Below, piece by piece: positions 1-11,017 of a stretch of DNA of 64,000 nucleotides (within the stretch, counting starts at the first letter, position 1; the number at the start of each line of letters is the position of its first letter). A program made the position numbers and the translations under genes. Origin of the DNA: CAIKMD01 sp035277525 (GTDB taxonomy: Bacteria > Pseudomonadota > Alphaproteobacteria > ATCC43930 > CGMCC-115725). The notes under the pieces are model-generated. The model made no database searches. It had not been told where the DNA came from and was given only the letters and a program-made list of their open reading frames with translations. The stretch lies in contig DATEKH010000147.1 of NCBI GenBank assembly GCA_035277525.1, forward strand, positions 14,823-78,822, in the 5' to 3' direction.

Positions 1-601
1 GCACCATGCTCTGGCGGCGATGCGGCTCGGGCCGGTCGGGGCTGGTCTGCCCCATGACGATGAAAAGCTTGGTGCGCGGATCGGCCGCGTTTGTGATGAA
101 CCATTTGCGGCCGTTGATGACCCAATCCCCGCCGTCGCGCGCAATCGCGGTGCGGATATTCGTCGCATCGGATGAGGCGACGTCGGGCTCGGTCATGGCG
201 AAGGACGAGCGGATCGTGCCCACCAAAAGCGGCTTCAGCCAGCGCTCTTGCTGTGCCGGCGTCGCTGCGAGGTGGAGCAGTTCCATATTGCCCGTGTCGG
301 GTGCGCTGCAATTGAATACCTCGGAGGCCCAATCGATGCGGCCCATGATCTCGGCGCAAGGCGCGTAGTCGAGATTGGACATTGGCGTGCCGGGCTCGTC
401 GGGCTTCAGCCCGGGGAGGAAGAGGTTCCACAAGCCGGCGGCGCGGGCCTTGGCCTTGAGCTCGTCGAGGAAAGGCGGCGGATAAATCCCCTCCTCCTCG
501 AGCCGCGCGTAATCGCCTTCGCGCGGCGCCACATGCTCGGCGATGAAGCTTTGAAGCGCCGATTGGACGCGCAGCGATTTTTCCGAGAAGGCGAAATCCA
601 T
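1..601 (-). CDS. Acyl-CoA dehydrogenase family protein (3' part outside window)
   Basis: Flavin-dependent acyl-CoA dehydrogenase; only the N-terminal 200 residues are in the window. The protein begins MDFAFSEKSLRVQ, typical of the helical N-terminal domain, and carries the family motif SFAMTEPDVASSDATNI followed by VINGRKWFITNAADPR, which form the FAD and substrate pocket of the middle beta domain. The start is the ATG at 601, with a GGGAG ribosome site about 8 bases upstream. It lies 11 bases downstream of a GST gene on the same strand, so the two are probably co-transcribed. The substrate cannot be judged from this fragment; the sequence resembles the ACAD10/11-like group found in many alphaproteobacteria. 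Confidence 0.85.
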   Translation of the reverse strand, partial: MDFAFSEKSLRVQSALQSFIAEHVAPREGDYARLEEEGIYPPPFLDELKAKARAAGLWNLFLPGLKPDEPGTPMSNLDYAPCAEIMGRIDWASEVFNCSAPDTGNMELLHLAATPAQQERWLKPLLVGTIRSSFAMTEPDVASSDATNIRTAIARDGGDWVINGRKWFITNAADPRTKLFIVMGQTSPDRPEPHRRQSMV

Positions 602-612
602 GGCGTCGCTCC

Positions 613-1386
613 CTAGAGCTCCAGCAGCGCGCGCACGCGCGGCCAGGCCTCGCTGCCTTTTTCCGCCATCAGCGGCAGGTATTTCGGGTTGAACTGCGCG
701 GCGAGCGCCGATTGATAGGCGGGGCGCGCGCACATCCGCTCGTACCAATCGCCGACGCGCGGATTGCGGTCGAGCAGGCCAAGGAATTTCAGATGATCGA
801 GCCGCGTCACATAAGGGGCGTAGGCGATGTCGGCGAGGGTGAAGGCGTCGCCGACGAGCCAGGGCGCGCGCTCGAGCGCGGCGCTCATATCGAGCACCAT
901 CTTGTTGAGCCGTCTGATCGCGTCGGGAAAAGCGGGGTTGTCGACGCCCTTTCGCAGCTGCTCAAAACGCTGGCGATAGGCCGGCCCGCGCAGACGCGTC
1001 AGATCTTCGACCACCTCCGGCGGATATTGGTGATGGAAGGCGACGCTCATGCTGACGATGCCGGTCGCGGCGAAAATCCCGCCATCGATTTCCTTGGTCC
1101 AAAGCCGCATCTTCGCGCGGCCCGCGGGGTCGGCCGGACGCAAAGGCGTGGCGGGAAAGGCATCCTCGATATATTCGTTGATGACGATCGATTCGGTGAC
1201 CACGATTGCGTCGTGAACGAGGGTCGGCACCACGCCTTTGGCGTTGAGCTTCAGATAGTCGGGCTTTTGCTGATCGCCCGCGCGCAGATTGAGATGGCGC
1301 GGCTCATAGGCGAGCCCCTTTTCGGCCAGAGCGAGGCGCACCTTCTGCGCGCAGACCGACATATCGTTGTGGTAGAGCGTGAGCAT
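613..1386 (-). CDS. Glutathione S-transferase family protein
   Basis: Cytosolic GST-fold protein of 257 residues. The N-terminal thioredoxin-like domain starts MLTLYHNDMSVCAQKVRLAL with a cysteine at the usual catalytic position, then the cis-proline region GVVPTLVHD and the glutathione-contact motif VVTESIVINEYIE. The C-terminal helical domain has the N-capping motif FTLADIAYAPYV. I chose the start at 1386 because a GGGAGG site sits 6-7 bases upstream; the frame stays open further upstream but the extra 44 residues are Arg-rich and unlike GSTs. It is the upstream gene of a pair with the acyl-CoA dehydrogenase. The substrate is unknown; a role in detoxification or ring-cleavage-product metabolism is inference. 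Confidence 0.88.
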   Translation of the reverse strand: MLTLYHNDMSVCAQKVRLALAEKGLAYEPRHLNLRAGDQQKPDYLKLNAKGVVPTLVHDAIVVTESIVINEYIEDAFPATPLRPADPAGRAKMRLWTKEIDGGIFAATGIVSMSVAFHHQYPPEVVEDLTRLRGPAYRQRFEQLRKGVDNPAFPDAIRRLNKMVLDMSAALERAPWLVGDAFTLADIAYAPYVTRLDHLKFLGLLDRNPRVGDWYERMCARPAYQSALAAQFNPKYLPLMAEKGSEAWPRVRALLEL

Positions 1387-1503
1387 CGTCTTTCCTCCCG
1401 AAAACGGCGCTGGCCTGTCCGCCGCCAGCCCTTGTTCTTCGCCGCGCGCGTTCCTATTCACTTTATCAGAAGGCCTCGCGCGAGGCTGCGCAAAGCCTTT
1501 GCG

Positions 1504-1530
1504 GCGCAATTTCCGCATCGCGGAAGGCGC
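1504..1530. promoter_or_regulatory. Inverted repeat in the GST/sufR divergent region
   Basis: TTCCGC-ATC-GCGGAA (1511-1525) is a perfect 6-bp dyad with a 3-base centre, flanked by GCGC on both sides. It lies 118 bases upstream of the GST start and about 145 bases upstream of sufR. It could be an operator for either promoter or a hairpin. No clear -35/-10 pair was found in the region, so the function is open. Confidence 0.25.
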
Positions 1531-1675
1531 TGTAACAGCTTGAAATTACGAGCCTTCTAACGACTCGCAATTTCGTGAAAATAATGGTTGCAGGGGGTTG
1601 AAGCTTGAGGTTTTATGCCGACCTATTGCGTACCGCTGCGGTCCTAATTGTGGAAGGCCAAATTCCCGGTCGTAA

Positions 1676-2127
1676 ATGGTCATTCTGAGCAAACTCGCCG
1701 ATTACGGCGTCATCGTCGCAACCCATCTGGCCGCCAATCCCGAACGGCAGATGACGGCGGCGGTCCTCGCCAAGGAAACCAGCCTGCCGCGCGCCACTGT
1801 CGCCAAAGTCCTGAAGGCGCTGGCGCATGCCGATATCGTTGCGGGCGCGCGCGGCGCGGCGGGCGGCTACCGCCTGGCGCGCGACGGCGCCGAGATCTCG
1901 CTGTCGCGGGTGGTCGCGGCGATCGACGGCATGATGGGCGTGACTCAATGCACGGTTCACGGACCCGACTGCAAGCGCGTCCATTTCTGCGCGACGCGGC
2001 CGCATTGGCGGCGCATCAATGAGGCCGTGAGCACCGCCTTGAGCGCCGTCACCCTCGCCGAAATGGCAATGCCGTTCGGCGTGCCGACCGCCCGGCCTGC
2101 TGTGCCCAAAGAGGATAATTTGTCACT

Positions 2128-2131
<4 letters not shown>
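1676..2131 (+). CDS. sufR: SUF-associated Rrf2-family Fe-S regulator
   Basis: Rrf2/IscR-type transcription factor of 151 residues that is expected to sense Fe-S status and control the SUF operon it heads. Residues 1-80 form the winged helix (LADYGVIVATHLA, LPRATVAKVLKALAHADIV, then the wing GARGAAGGYRLAR). Three cysteines at 92, 99 and 105 match the spacing of the [2Fe-2S]-binding cysteines of IscR. The stop codon overlaps the sufB start as ATGA, so the regulator and the assembly genes are translationally coupled. The match is to the group often annotated as the SUF system Fe-S cluster assembly regulator. It is not homologous to the cyanobacterial DeoR-type SufR, so the symbol is a convenience. 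Confidence 0.88.
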
Positions 2132-3582
<1,451 letters not shown>

Positions 3583-3599
3583 TGAGGTATCGAATTTTG

Positions 3600-4349
<750 letters not shown>

Positions 4350-4354
4350 GCCGC

Positions 4355-5659
4355 ATGAGCGCCTCGGTCGAAACAGCGCCTTACCGCGCGGCCTTCGACG
4401 CGCAGCGGCGCGCGGGCGAGCCGACCTGGCTCGGCGACAGCCGTCGCACCGCTCTCGCGCGCTTCGAGGCGCTGGGTTTCCCGACGCGGCGCAGCGAGGA
4501 TTGGCGCTTTACCAATCTCGGCGCTTTGCGCCGCAGCAGCTTCGCGCCGGCCGGGGGAGAGGCGGGAACCGCGCCCGATCTGGCGCGCTGGCTCTATCCG
4601 GATAAAACTCATCGCCTCGTCCTGATCGATGGCCGGCTTGCGCCGGCGCTATGCGATATCGGCATGCTGCCCGAGGGCGCTTATCTTGCCGGCACGGGAA
4701 AGGCGCTCGAGGAGCGGCCCGAATTGGCGAAGGCGCTGTTCGACGAGACCGATCGAATCGGCGGCCAGGCCTTCGCCTCGCTCAACGCGGCGCTTTTCGC
4801 GGACGGGTTCGTCCTCGCGCTCGATCCCGGGGTCGTTCTCGAGCGGCCGGTCGAGATCGTCCATTTCGGCCGCGCGCCGCAACGCTCTTCGCAGCTGCGC
4901 TCGCTGGTGCGGTTGGGCGAGGGCGCGCGCGCGACCGTGATCGAGAGCTTCGCCGGCGGCGCCGAGCATTGGCTCAACGCCGTCGCGCGGGTCGAGCTCG
5001 CGCCCGGCGCGGCGCTGCGGCACGCAAAACTTCAGGACGAGGACAAGAGCGCAATCCACCTCGCGCAGGCGCGTGCGGTTCTGGAAAAAAACGCGCGCTA
5101 TGAGGCCTTCGTGCTGCACCTCGGCGGCGGGCTCGCGCGCCACGACATCGTCGTGCGCTTTGCCGGCAAGGATGCGGCCTGCGGATTGTTCGGCGCAAGC
5201 CTGCTGCGCGGCGAGCAGGAGGCGACAGTCGCAACCCTCGTCGATCACGCAGCGCCGGGTTGCACCACGCGCGAATATTTCAAGACTGTCGTCGATGAGC
5301 GCGCGCATGGCGTGTTCCTGGGCCGCATCGCGGTCCGACCTGAGGCGCAGAAGACCGACGCCCATCAGCTCAACAAGAATCTGCTGCTCTCGCCACGCGC
5401 GAATGTCGATACCAAGCCCGAGCTTGAAATTTTTGCTGACGACGTCAAATGCCGCCATGGCGCCACGGTCGGCGATCTCGATGAGGCGGCGCTGTTCTAT
5501 CTGGAGACGCGCGGCATTCCGCCCGCCGAGGCGCGGCGCATGCTGATCGAGGCTTTCGCCGCCGAGGCGATCGAGCAGATCGAGGACGATCCGGGCTTGC
5601 GCGCCTACCTGGCAAGGCATGTGCGGCGCTGGCTCGGCCGCGACGAGGACGAGGCATGA
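4355..5659 (+). CDS. sufD: Fe-S assembly protein SufD
   Basis: Second beta-helix subunit of SufBC2D, a SufB paralogue required for iron acquisition during cluster assembly. It has 434 residues. The C-terminal half has the family pattern LLSPRANVDTKPELEIFADD followed by VKCRHGATVGDLDE; His368 in CRHGAT aligns with the important His360 of E. coli SufD. The N-terminal part contains RRSEDWRFTNLGALRR, typical of SufD. It sits 5 bases after sufC and overlaps sufS by 4 bases (ATGA), so it is part of one tightly coupled transcript. Confidence 0.95.
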   Translation: MSASVETAPYRAAFDAQRRAGEPTWLGDSRRTALARFEALGFPTRRSEDWRFTNLGALRRSSFAPAGGEAGTAPDLARWLYPDKTHRLVLIDGRLAPALCDIGMLPEGAYLAGTGKALEERPELAKALFDETDRIGGQAFASLNAALFADGFVLALDPGVVLERPVEIVHFGRAPQRSSQLRSLVRLGEGARATVIESFAGGAEHWLNAVARVELAPGAALRHAKLQDEDKSAIHLAQARAVLEKNARYEAFVLHLGGGLARHDIVVRFAGKDAACGLFGASLLRGEQEATVATLVDHAAPGCTTREYFKTVVDERAHGVFLGRIAVRPEAQKTDAHQLNKNLLLSPRANVDTKPELEIFADDVKCRHGATVGDLDEAALFYLETRGIPPAEARRMLIEAFAAEAIEQIEDDPGLRAYLARHVRRWLGRDEDEA

Positions 5660-6897
5660 AGTCCGCCGCTGTCAAGACATTGGCCGCTTTCGATCCGCGC
5701 CGCGTGAAACGCGACTTTCCAATCTTCGCCAACAATCCGGGCCTCGTTTTCCTCGACAGCGCGGCGAGCGCGCAAAAGCCCGCCGCGGTGATCGATCGGG
5801 TCAGCGAGTTCTATCGCACCGATTACGCCAATGTGCATCGCGGCGTTTACCGGCTGAGCACCAAGTCAAGCGAGCTCTACGAGGCGGCGCGCGAGACCGC
5901 ACGGCGCTTTCTCAATGCCGGCGACGCCAGCGAGATCGTTTTCGTGCGCGGCGCGACCGAGGCGATCAATCTCGTCGTCTATAGCTGGGGCGGCGCCTTT
6001 CTCAAACCGGGCGACGAGGTGCTCATCACCGAGTTGGAGCATCACGCCAATATCGTGCCCTGGCAGATTCTGCGGGATCGCGTCGGCTTCACGCTGAAAG
6101 TCGCGCCGATCGACGCCACCGGCGGGCTCGACATGAGCGCGCTCGCCGCGCTCGTCACGCCCGCCACCAAGCTCGTCGGCGTGACGCAGCTCGCCAATGC
6201 GACCGGCGCGATCGTGCCGGTCGAGGCGGTCATTCGCCTGGCGCACGCCCAGGGCGCCAAGGTGCTGATCGATGGCTGCCAGGCGGCGCCGCGCATGAAG
6301 GTCGATGTCCGCGCGATGGATTGCGATTTCTATGCCTTCTCGGGCCACAAAACCTATGGGCCGACCGGCATCGGCGTGCTCTATGCCAAGCGCGCGATCC
6401 TCGATGCCATGCCGCCCTGGCAAGCGGGCGGCGACATGATCGAGAACGTCACCTTCGAGCGCACGACCTTTCAGCCGCCGCCGGCGCGCTTCGAGGCCGG
6501 CACGCCCGACATTTCGGGCGCGATCGGGCTCGCGACCGCGCTCGATTACATCGAGGCGCTGGGGCGCGACGAGATCGAGGCGCATGAGGCGGCGCTGACG
6601 GAATACGGCATCGACCGGTTGTCGCGGCTGCCCGGGGTCAGGCTCGTCGGTGCGGGACAGCGGCGCTTCGGCATTCTCTCGCTCGATGTCGAGGGCGTTC
6701 ACCCGCACGATCTCGCAACCTTGCTCGATCAGCACGGGGTCGCGGTGCGTGCCGGGCATCACTGCGCGCAGCCGCTCTTGGAAAAGCTCGGCATGCACGC
6801 GACGACGCGCGCTTCGTTCGGCGTCTACAACGATGAGAGCGATATCGATCGGCTCGCCGAGGCGTTAACGGCGGCGCAGGCGATCTTCGCGCGCTGA
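5656..6897 (+). CDS. sufS: Cysteine desulfurase SufS
   Basis: PLP-dependent group II cysteine desulfurase that removes sulfur from cysteine as a persulfide and passes it to SufU. The 413-residue protein has the expected FPIFANNPGLVFLDSAASAQ N-terminus, ELEHHANIVPW, the PLP lysine Lys232 in SGHKTYGPTGIG, and the persulfide-carrying Cys370 in RAGHHCAQPLL. All active-site elements are present. The start codon overlaps the sufD stop by 4 bases. The gene is followed 24 bases later by sufU, its likely sulfur acceptor. Confidence 0.97.
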   Translation: MKSAAVKTLAAFDPRRVKRDFPIFANNPGLVFLDSAASAQKPAAVIDRVSEFYRTDYANVHRGVYRLSTKSSELYEAARETARRFLNAGDASEIVFVRGATEAINLVVYSWGGAFLKPGDEVLITELEHHANIVPWQILRDRVGFTLKVAPIDATGGLDMSALAALVTPATKLVGVTQLANATGAIVPVEAVIRLAHAQGAKVLIDGCQAAPRMKVDVRAMDCDFYAFSGHKTYGPTGIGVLYAKRAILDAMPPWQAGGDMIENVTFERTTFQPPPARFEAGTPDISGAIGLATALDYIEALGRDEIEAHEAALTEYGIDRLSRLPGVRLVGAGQRRFGILSLDVEGVHPHDLATLLDQHGVAVRAGHHCAQPLLEKLGMHATTRASFGVYNDESDIDRLAEALTAAQAIFAR

Positions 6898-6921
6898 GTG
6901 AAAGAACGGGTAACAGGGCAC

Positions 6922-7386
6922 ATGGAATCGCGGGATCTCTATCAGGACATCATTCTCGATCACGGCCGCAAGCCGCGGAATTTCCATGCGATGCCGCATC
7001 CGAGCCATTTCGCGCAAGGCCACAATCCGCTTTGCGGCGACCGCGTGACCGTCTATCTCGATGTCGAGGGCGACCGGATCAAGGATGTGAGCTTCGAGGG
7101 CCGCGGCTGCGCGATCTCGACCGCTTCGGCCTCGCTCATGACCGAGGTGCTGAAGGGCAAGACGGTTGCCGAGGCCGACGAGCTGTTCAAGGCGTTCCAT
7201 GCCGAGGTCACGGGCGGCGAGGGGACGACGATACCCGAGGCGCTTCAGGACGATCTCGAGCGGCTGGCCCCGCTCGAAGGCGTCAAGGCCTATCCCGCGC
7301 GCGTCAAATGCGCGACGCTTGCCTGGCGCGCCTTCGAGGCGGCGCTCAAGGCCGGCGGGGTCGGCGCCACGGTCAAGACCGAGTAG
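6922..7386 (+). CDS. sufU: SufU-type sulfur acceptor
   Basis: Zn-dependent sulfurtransferase/acceptor of the SufU type, 154 residues. It shows the SufU ligand set Cys38 and Asp40 in NPLCGDRV, Cys63 in GRGCAIS and Cys130 in VKCATLAW. It also has the extra stretch between the second and third cysteines that separates SufU from IscU. SufU accepts the persulfide from SufS and stands in for SufE, which is not found here. I chose the ATG at 6922 (MESRDLYQ); a GTG at 6898 directly after the sufS stop would add eight residues. Neither start has a strong ribosome site, so coupling to sufS is likely. Confidence 0.93.
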   Translation: MESRDLYQDIILDHGRKPRNFHAMPHPSHFAQGHNPLCGDRVTVYLDVEGDRIKDVSFEGRGCAISTASASLMTEVLKGKTVAEADELFKAFHAEVTGGEGTTIPEALQDDLERLAPLEGVKAYPARVKCATLAWRAFEAALKAGGVGATVKTE

Positions 7387-7391
7387 CAGTT

Positions 7392-7784
7392 ATGGCGAGC
7401 GACGATCCCTTCGATTTCGGTCACGCGGGCGAAACGCCCGCCGGCGAGGAGGTCGAGCGCCCAGCCGCGACCGAAAGCGATCCGGCCTTGGTCGAGCGCG
7501 TGCTCGATGCGATGCGCACGGTGCACGATCCGGAAATTCCGGTGAACATCGTCGAGCTTGGCCTCATCTACGAGCTCATCGCCAACAAGGACGGCATCGT
7601 CTACATCGAGATGACGCTGACGACCCCGGCTTGTCCGGTGGCGGGCGCCTTGCCGGGCCAGGTGCGCGACGCCGTCGCCGAGGTCGAGGGCGTCAACGAC
7701 GTGCGCGTGAAGCTGGTCTGGTCGCCGCCCTGGGACAAGGACCGGATGAGCGAGGAAGCAAAGCTCGAACTGGGGCTGATTTAG
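7392..7784 (+). CDS. sufT: SUF-linked MIP18/DUF59 protein SufT
   Basis: Small acidic protein of 130 residues with a MIP18 (DUF59) domain, an auxiliary Fe-S maturation factor that is often the last gene of SUF operons. The N-terminal 40 residues are acidic and probably flexible. The domain shows the classical DPEIPVNIVELGLIYEL motif, then TLTTPACPVAGALPGQVRD with the conserved cysteine, and the ending VKLVWSPPWDKDRMSEEAK, all as in SufT/PaaD-like proteins. It begins 5 bases after sufU and ends the operon, which then meets the oppositely oriented TRAP genes. No sufA follows it. Confidence 0.92.
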   Translation: MASDDPFDFGHAGETPAGEEVERPAATESDPALVERVLDAMRTVHDPEIPVNIVELGLIYELIANKDGIVYIEMTLTTPACPVAGALPGQVRDAVAEVEGVNDVRVKLVWSPPWDKDRMSEEAKLELGLI

Positions 7785-7814
7785 GCTGCCCCGCTCGGGC
7801 CTGGCCTCTCGAAC

Positions 7815-9089
7815 TCAGCGGTGCAACAGCACCATCGAGATTTCCGGGATATAGGTGATGATGAGCAGCGCGATAAAGTTGAGCACCAGGAAAGGCAAGA
7901 CGCCCGCATAGATGCGCCCGAGCGGCGCGTTGAAGATCGCCTGCGACGAGAACAGGTTGAGCCCGAAGGGCGGCGTGTACATGCCGAGGCTCAAATTCAC
8001 CGTTACGATGATCCCGAAATGGATGGCGTTGACGCCGACACCCTGGACGATCGGCAGCAGCAGCGGCGTCAGGATCAGGATCGCCGGCGCCGGCTCGAGA
8101 AAGCTGCCGGCGGCGAGGAGGCCGACATTGAGGCTCAGCAGCAGCTCCCATTTCGACATGTGGAGCGCTTCGATCGCGCCGACGATTTGTTGCGGAATGC
8201 CGCTCGTTGTCAGCAGCCAGGAATAGATTCCCGCCGAGGTGACGATCAGCAGGATCTGGGAAATGAGGTAGGAGGCGTCGACGAGAATCTTCCAGCAGCG
8301 CGCGAGGTCGACCTCGCGATAGATCACCATCGTCACGAAGATCGAGTAAACGACGGCGACGCCGGCGGCCTCGGTCGGCGTGAAGATGCCGCCGTAGATG
8401 CCGCCGAAGATCACGACCAGCGTGCCGAGCGACCAGCTCGCCTCCTTGGTCGTCTGCCACACCATTCGCCGATGCGCGCGCTCGCCGAGCGGGACCTTCT
8501 TCATGCGCGCGTAGGTCAGGACGAAGCCGCCATCGATGATGCCGATGAGAAGGCTTGGCAGGATGCCCGCGGTGAACAGCGCCACCGCCGACTGCTCGGC
8601 CGAGACGGCATAGAGGATCATCGCGATCGAGGGCGGGATCATCACCGCAATCGCGCCGGAAGAGGCGATCAGCCCGACCGAGAAACGGTCTTCGTAGCCT
8701 GCGTCCCTCAGCGAGGGGTAGAGCATCCGTCCCATCGCGACGACGGTGCCGATCGCGGTATGCGACATCGCGCCGAACAGCTCCGAAGCCGCCACGGTCG
8801 TGACGCCGAGCGAGCCGCGCACGCCGCCGACAAAGGCCATGACCATGGCGATGATGCGGCGCGCGACGCCGCCCTGCGCCATGAACTCGCCGGCGAGCAC
8901 GAAGAACGGCACGGCCATCAGCGGGAAATTGTCGAGGCTGCCGAACATATAGGTTTGCAGCGTCTCCGGCGGCGCGCCGGCGATTGTCAGAATGGCGACG
9001 ATCGACGTCACAAGCAGGATGAGGAAAACGGGAAAGCCGATGGCGAGGAGAAAAACCGGCAGGCCGAAATAAATGAGATAGGCCAGCAT
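7815..9089 (-). CDS. dctM: TRAP transporter large permease (DctM)
   Basis: The 12-TM large membrane subunit of a tripartite ATP-independent periplasmic (TRAP) transporter, 424 residues. It drives uptake of an organic acid using the Na+ or H+ gradient. The chain is almost entirely hydrophobic segments, with the family motifs AGEFMAQGGVARRII, SELFGAMSHTAIGTVVAMG and GIYGGIFTPTEAAGVAVVYS. I start it at 9089 (MLAYLIYFGLPVF), 10 bases after the dctQ stop; a longer start at 9128 would overlap dctQ by 29 bases and add a charged stretch not usual for DctM. The substrate cannot be read from the permease. Confidence 0.95.
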   Translation of the reverse strand: MLAYLIYFGLPVFLLAIGFPVFLILLVTSIVAILTIAGAPPETLQTYMFGSLDNFPLMAVPFFVLAGEFMAQGGVARRIIAMVMAFVGGVRGSLGVTTVAASELFGAMSHTAIGTVVAMGRMLYPSLRDAGYEDRFSVGLIASSGAIAVMIPPSIAMILYAVSAEQSAVALFTAGILPSLLIGIIDGGFVLTYARMKKVPLGERAHRRMVWQTTKEASWSLGTLVVIFGGIYGGIFTPTEAAGVAVVYSIFVTMVIYREVDLARCWKILVDASYLISQILLIVTSAGIYSWLLTTSGIPQQIVGAIEALHMSKWELLLSLNVGLLAAGSFLEPAPAILILTPLLLPIVQGVGVNAIHFGIIVTVNLSLGMYTPPFGLNLFSSQAIFNAPLGRIYAGVLPFLVLNFIALLIITYIPEISMVLLHR

Positions 9090-9099
9090 CGCCGCCCGC

Positions 9100-9609
9100 T
9101 CAGGAATGCGTTCGCGGCGCGCCGCCATTGCCGTGGCGGCGTCCGGTGAGCAAGCGTATCGCGACCAGGATCGCCATCAGGCTGTAGCCGATCGGCACCA
9201 TCGCCTGCGGGATGACCATCGGGAAGTTCGCCGCCGCGCTGCGCTCATCGAACGCCGCGAGCTGGCTAATGACGGGATAGGAGAACGCCGCGACGAGTGC
9301 CGCCGTGGCGATCAGCACCAGGTCGGACAGGAGCGCGAGCAGCCCGCCGATCCTCGGCGGCAGGATCCGCAAGAACACATCCATGCGGATGTGACGGTTC
9401 TCCCACGCGACCGCGCAGCAGCCGGTGAAGACCGCTCCGACCATGAGGAAGAGGATGATCTCGATCGCCCAGGTGAAGGACTGGCTGAAGGCGTAGCGTC
9501 CGACGATATTGGCGAAATTGATCGCGACGCTGCTGATGAGAAAAATCGCCGATAAGGAGCGGGTGACGGCGAGCAGCCCATGCACGCCCTTATGAATGGC
9601 CTCGATCAT
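9100..9609 (-). CDS. dctQ: TRAP transporter small permease (DctQ)
   Basis: Small four-TM subunit of the TRAP transporter, 169 residues. Hydrophobic segments near residues 15-35, 48-66, 90-110 and 135-155 match the DctQ topology, and INFANIVGRYAFSQSFTWAIE is the recognisable family region after the first helix. It lies between the binding protein gene (84 bases upstream) and the large permease gene (10 bases downstream), all on the minus strand, forming the order dctP-dctQ-dctM. Confidence 0.92.
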   Translation of the reverse strand: MIEAIHKGVHGLLAVTRSLSAIFLISSVAINFANIVGRYAFSQSFTWAIEIILFLMVGAVFTGCCAVAWENRHIRMDVFLRILPPRIGGLLALLSDLVLIATAALVAAFSYPVISQLAAFDERSAAANFPMVIPQAMVPIGYSLMAILVAIRLLTGRRHGNGGAPRTHS

Positions 9610-9693
9610 CGGGTCGTCCGTTTCGCCGCCCTGGCGCGCCGCGCGAACGCCACACGACGCGCACTCACGGGGTCCGCCAACGCGCCGGCAGCG

Positions 9694-10758
9694 CTACTTT
9701 GCGGACGCGCTCAGAGTCTTCGCGGCCTGGGTAACGGTTTTATAGGCGGCATCGAGCTGCGGGTTCTTGCTCGCGACCTCGGTGCCGACATCGCCGAGGG
9801 TCTTCATCAGCTTGGCGCGCTCCTCGGCGGATAGCGGGAACAGGGTTCCGCCCACCGATTTCCACTGCTGCAGCGCCTCGGCGACCATCTTTACCGCGAT
9901 CGGATTGATGTCGTGGTCCGCCTTGGTCGCCGCGCTCTCGACCAGGTCCTGCAGAGTCTTCGGCAGACTGTCGAACCACTTCTTGTTCACCTCCGTAATG
10001 AGGAAGATCGCCGGCTGGTGAATCTCGGTGACAAACTTCGCCGCGTCGACCATATGGAAAGAGACGATCGGACCGATGCCGGTGACGGCGCTGTCGATCG
10101 TTCCTTCTTGCAGCCCGGGCACCACATCGCCAAGCGTCAACGCCACCGGAGTCATGCCGAGCCGCTGGAAAGCCAGGGTCTGGAAGGGCGAGGCGAAAAT
10201 GCGGATTTTCTTGCCCTTCAAGTCGTCGAGCGTGCGGATCGGCGTGCGGCTGATCAGGAGGTCCGCCTCCGCATAGAACAGCCCGACGCCATGCAGGCCT
10301 TTATCGGCGCCGAGGCCGAGCATCAGCTTGCGCACCGAAGGGTCGAGGGCAAGGCGTTGCCCCTGCTCGTCGGTATTGACGAGGCCGGGCGCAGCCAGCA
10401 CCTGGAAGCGCGTATCGAGACCGACCATGAATTCCGGCGGGATCAGCTCGCATTGAATCGAGCCGAATTGCGTCCCCTCGATCTGGCGCGGGATCGAGCC
10501 GAGTTGGCTCGCGGGATAGACCTGGGTCTTGATCTGGCCATTCGAGCCTTTCTCGATCGCCGCCGCGAACTCGTCGATCCAGACATTGGGAATGTCATGG
10601 ATCGTCGGCACCGAGATCTTCATCGTGTAGGTGGTCTCGGCCGCCTGCACCGCAGCGCTCGGCAAGGTCAGGACCAAGGCGAGCACGCCCGCGGCAACGG
10701 GTGCCAGGGCGCGCTTGACGAACGGACTCATCGAATTGAAGACCGGTGCGGACCGCAT
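9694..10758 (-). CDS. dctP: TRAP transporter substrate-binding protein (DctP)
   Basis: Periplasmic solute receptor of the TRAP system, 354 residues. It has a signal peptide (residues about 15-40, ending AVQAAE), then the DctP fold: TYTMKISVPTIHDIPNVWID, a Gly-Gln-Ile-rich first lobe with VYPASQLGSIPRQIEG, and the domain crossover LKGKKIRIFASPFQTLAFQRLG. The Arg in KIRI is the family position that binds the carboxylate of the ligand. The start at 10758 is supported by GGGGAGGG 4-5 bases upstream; an internal ATG at 10731 is possible. First gene of the dctPQM operon. The ligand is unknown. Confidence 0.94.
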   Translation of the reverse strand: MRSAPVFNSMSPFVKRALAPVAAGVLALVLTLPSAAVQAAETTYTMKISVPTIHDIPNVWIDEFAAAIEKGSNGQIKTQVYPASQLGSIPRQIEGTQFGSIQCELIPPEFMVGLDTRFQVLAAPGLVNTDEQGQRLALDPSVRKLMLGLGADKGLHGVGLFYAEADLLISRTPIRTLDDLKGKKIRIFASPFQTLAFQRLGMTPVALTLGDVVPGLQEGTIDSAVTGIGPIVSFHMVDAAKFVTEIHQPAIFLITEVNKKWFDSLPKTLQDLVESAATKADHDINPIAVKMVAEALQQWKSVGGTLFPLSAEERAKLMKTLGDVGTEVASKNPQLDAAYKTVTQAAKTLSASAK

Positions 10759-11017
10759 TTCCCTCCCCCTGTTTATTCTAAACTCCCCAGGTCTCGCCGC
10801 TCGGCGCCCGGGTGAGCCGCGCCCGCTCTTGCGGCGGACGCCATCGTGATTGCATTTCGAGCGGTGAGCTTACAATTCCGGTCCGATGAAATCAATTCAA
10901 AGCCAATCCCGATTGTCATTGCTGTTCGTGCCTCGCTCGCGCGAATTTCACGCAAACGTTACTCTTTCCCATCGTAGCCCTGAATATCATCGCTCGGGTT
11001 GGAGTGGTGAGGAGCAC

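Noticed and set aside
1387..1675. Irr or IscR box upstream of sufR
   Set aside because: Only a TTCTAA half-site and a weak dyad near 1650 were found; neither is close enough to a consensus to call.
7821..9149. A 442-codon open frame on the plus strand opposite dctM
   Set aside because: Highly charged and low in hydrophobics, as expected for the complement of a membrane protein gene; no domain is recognisable.
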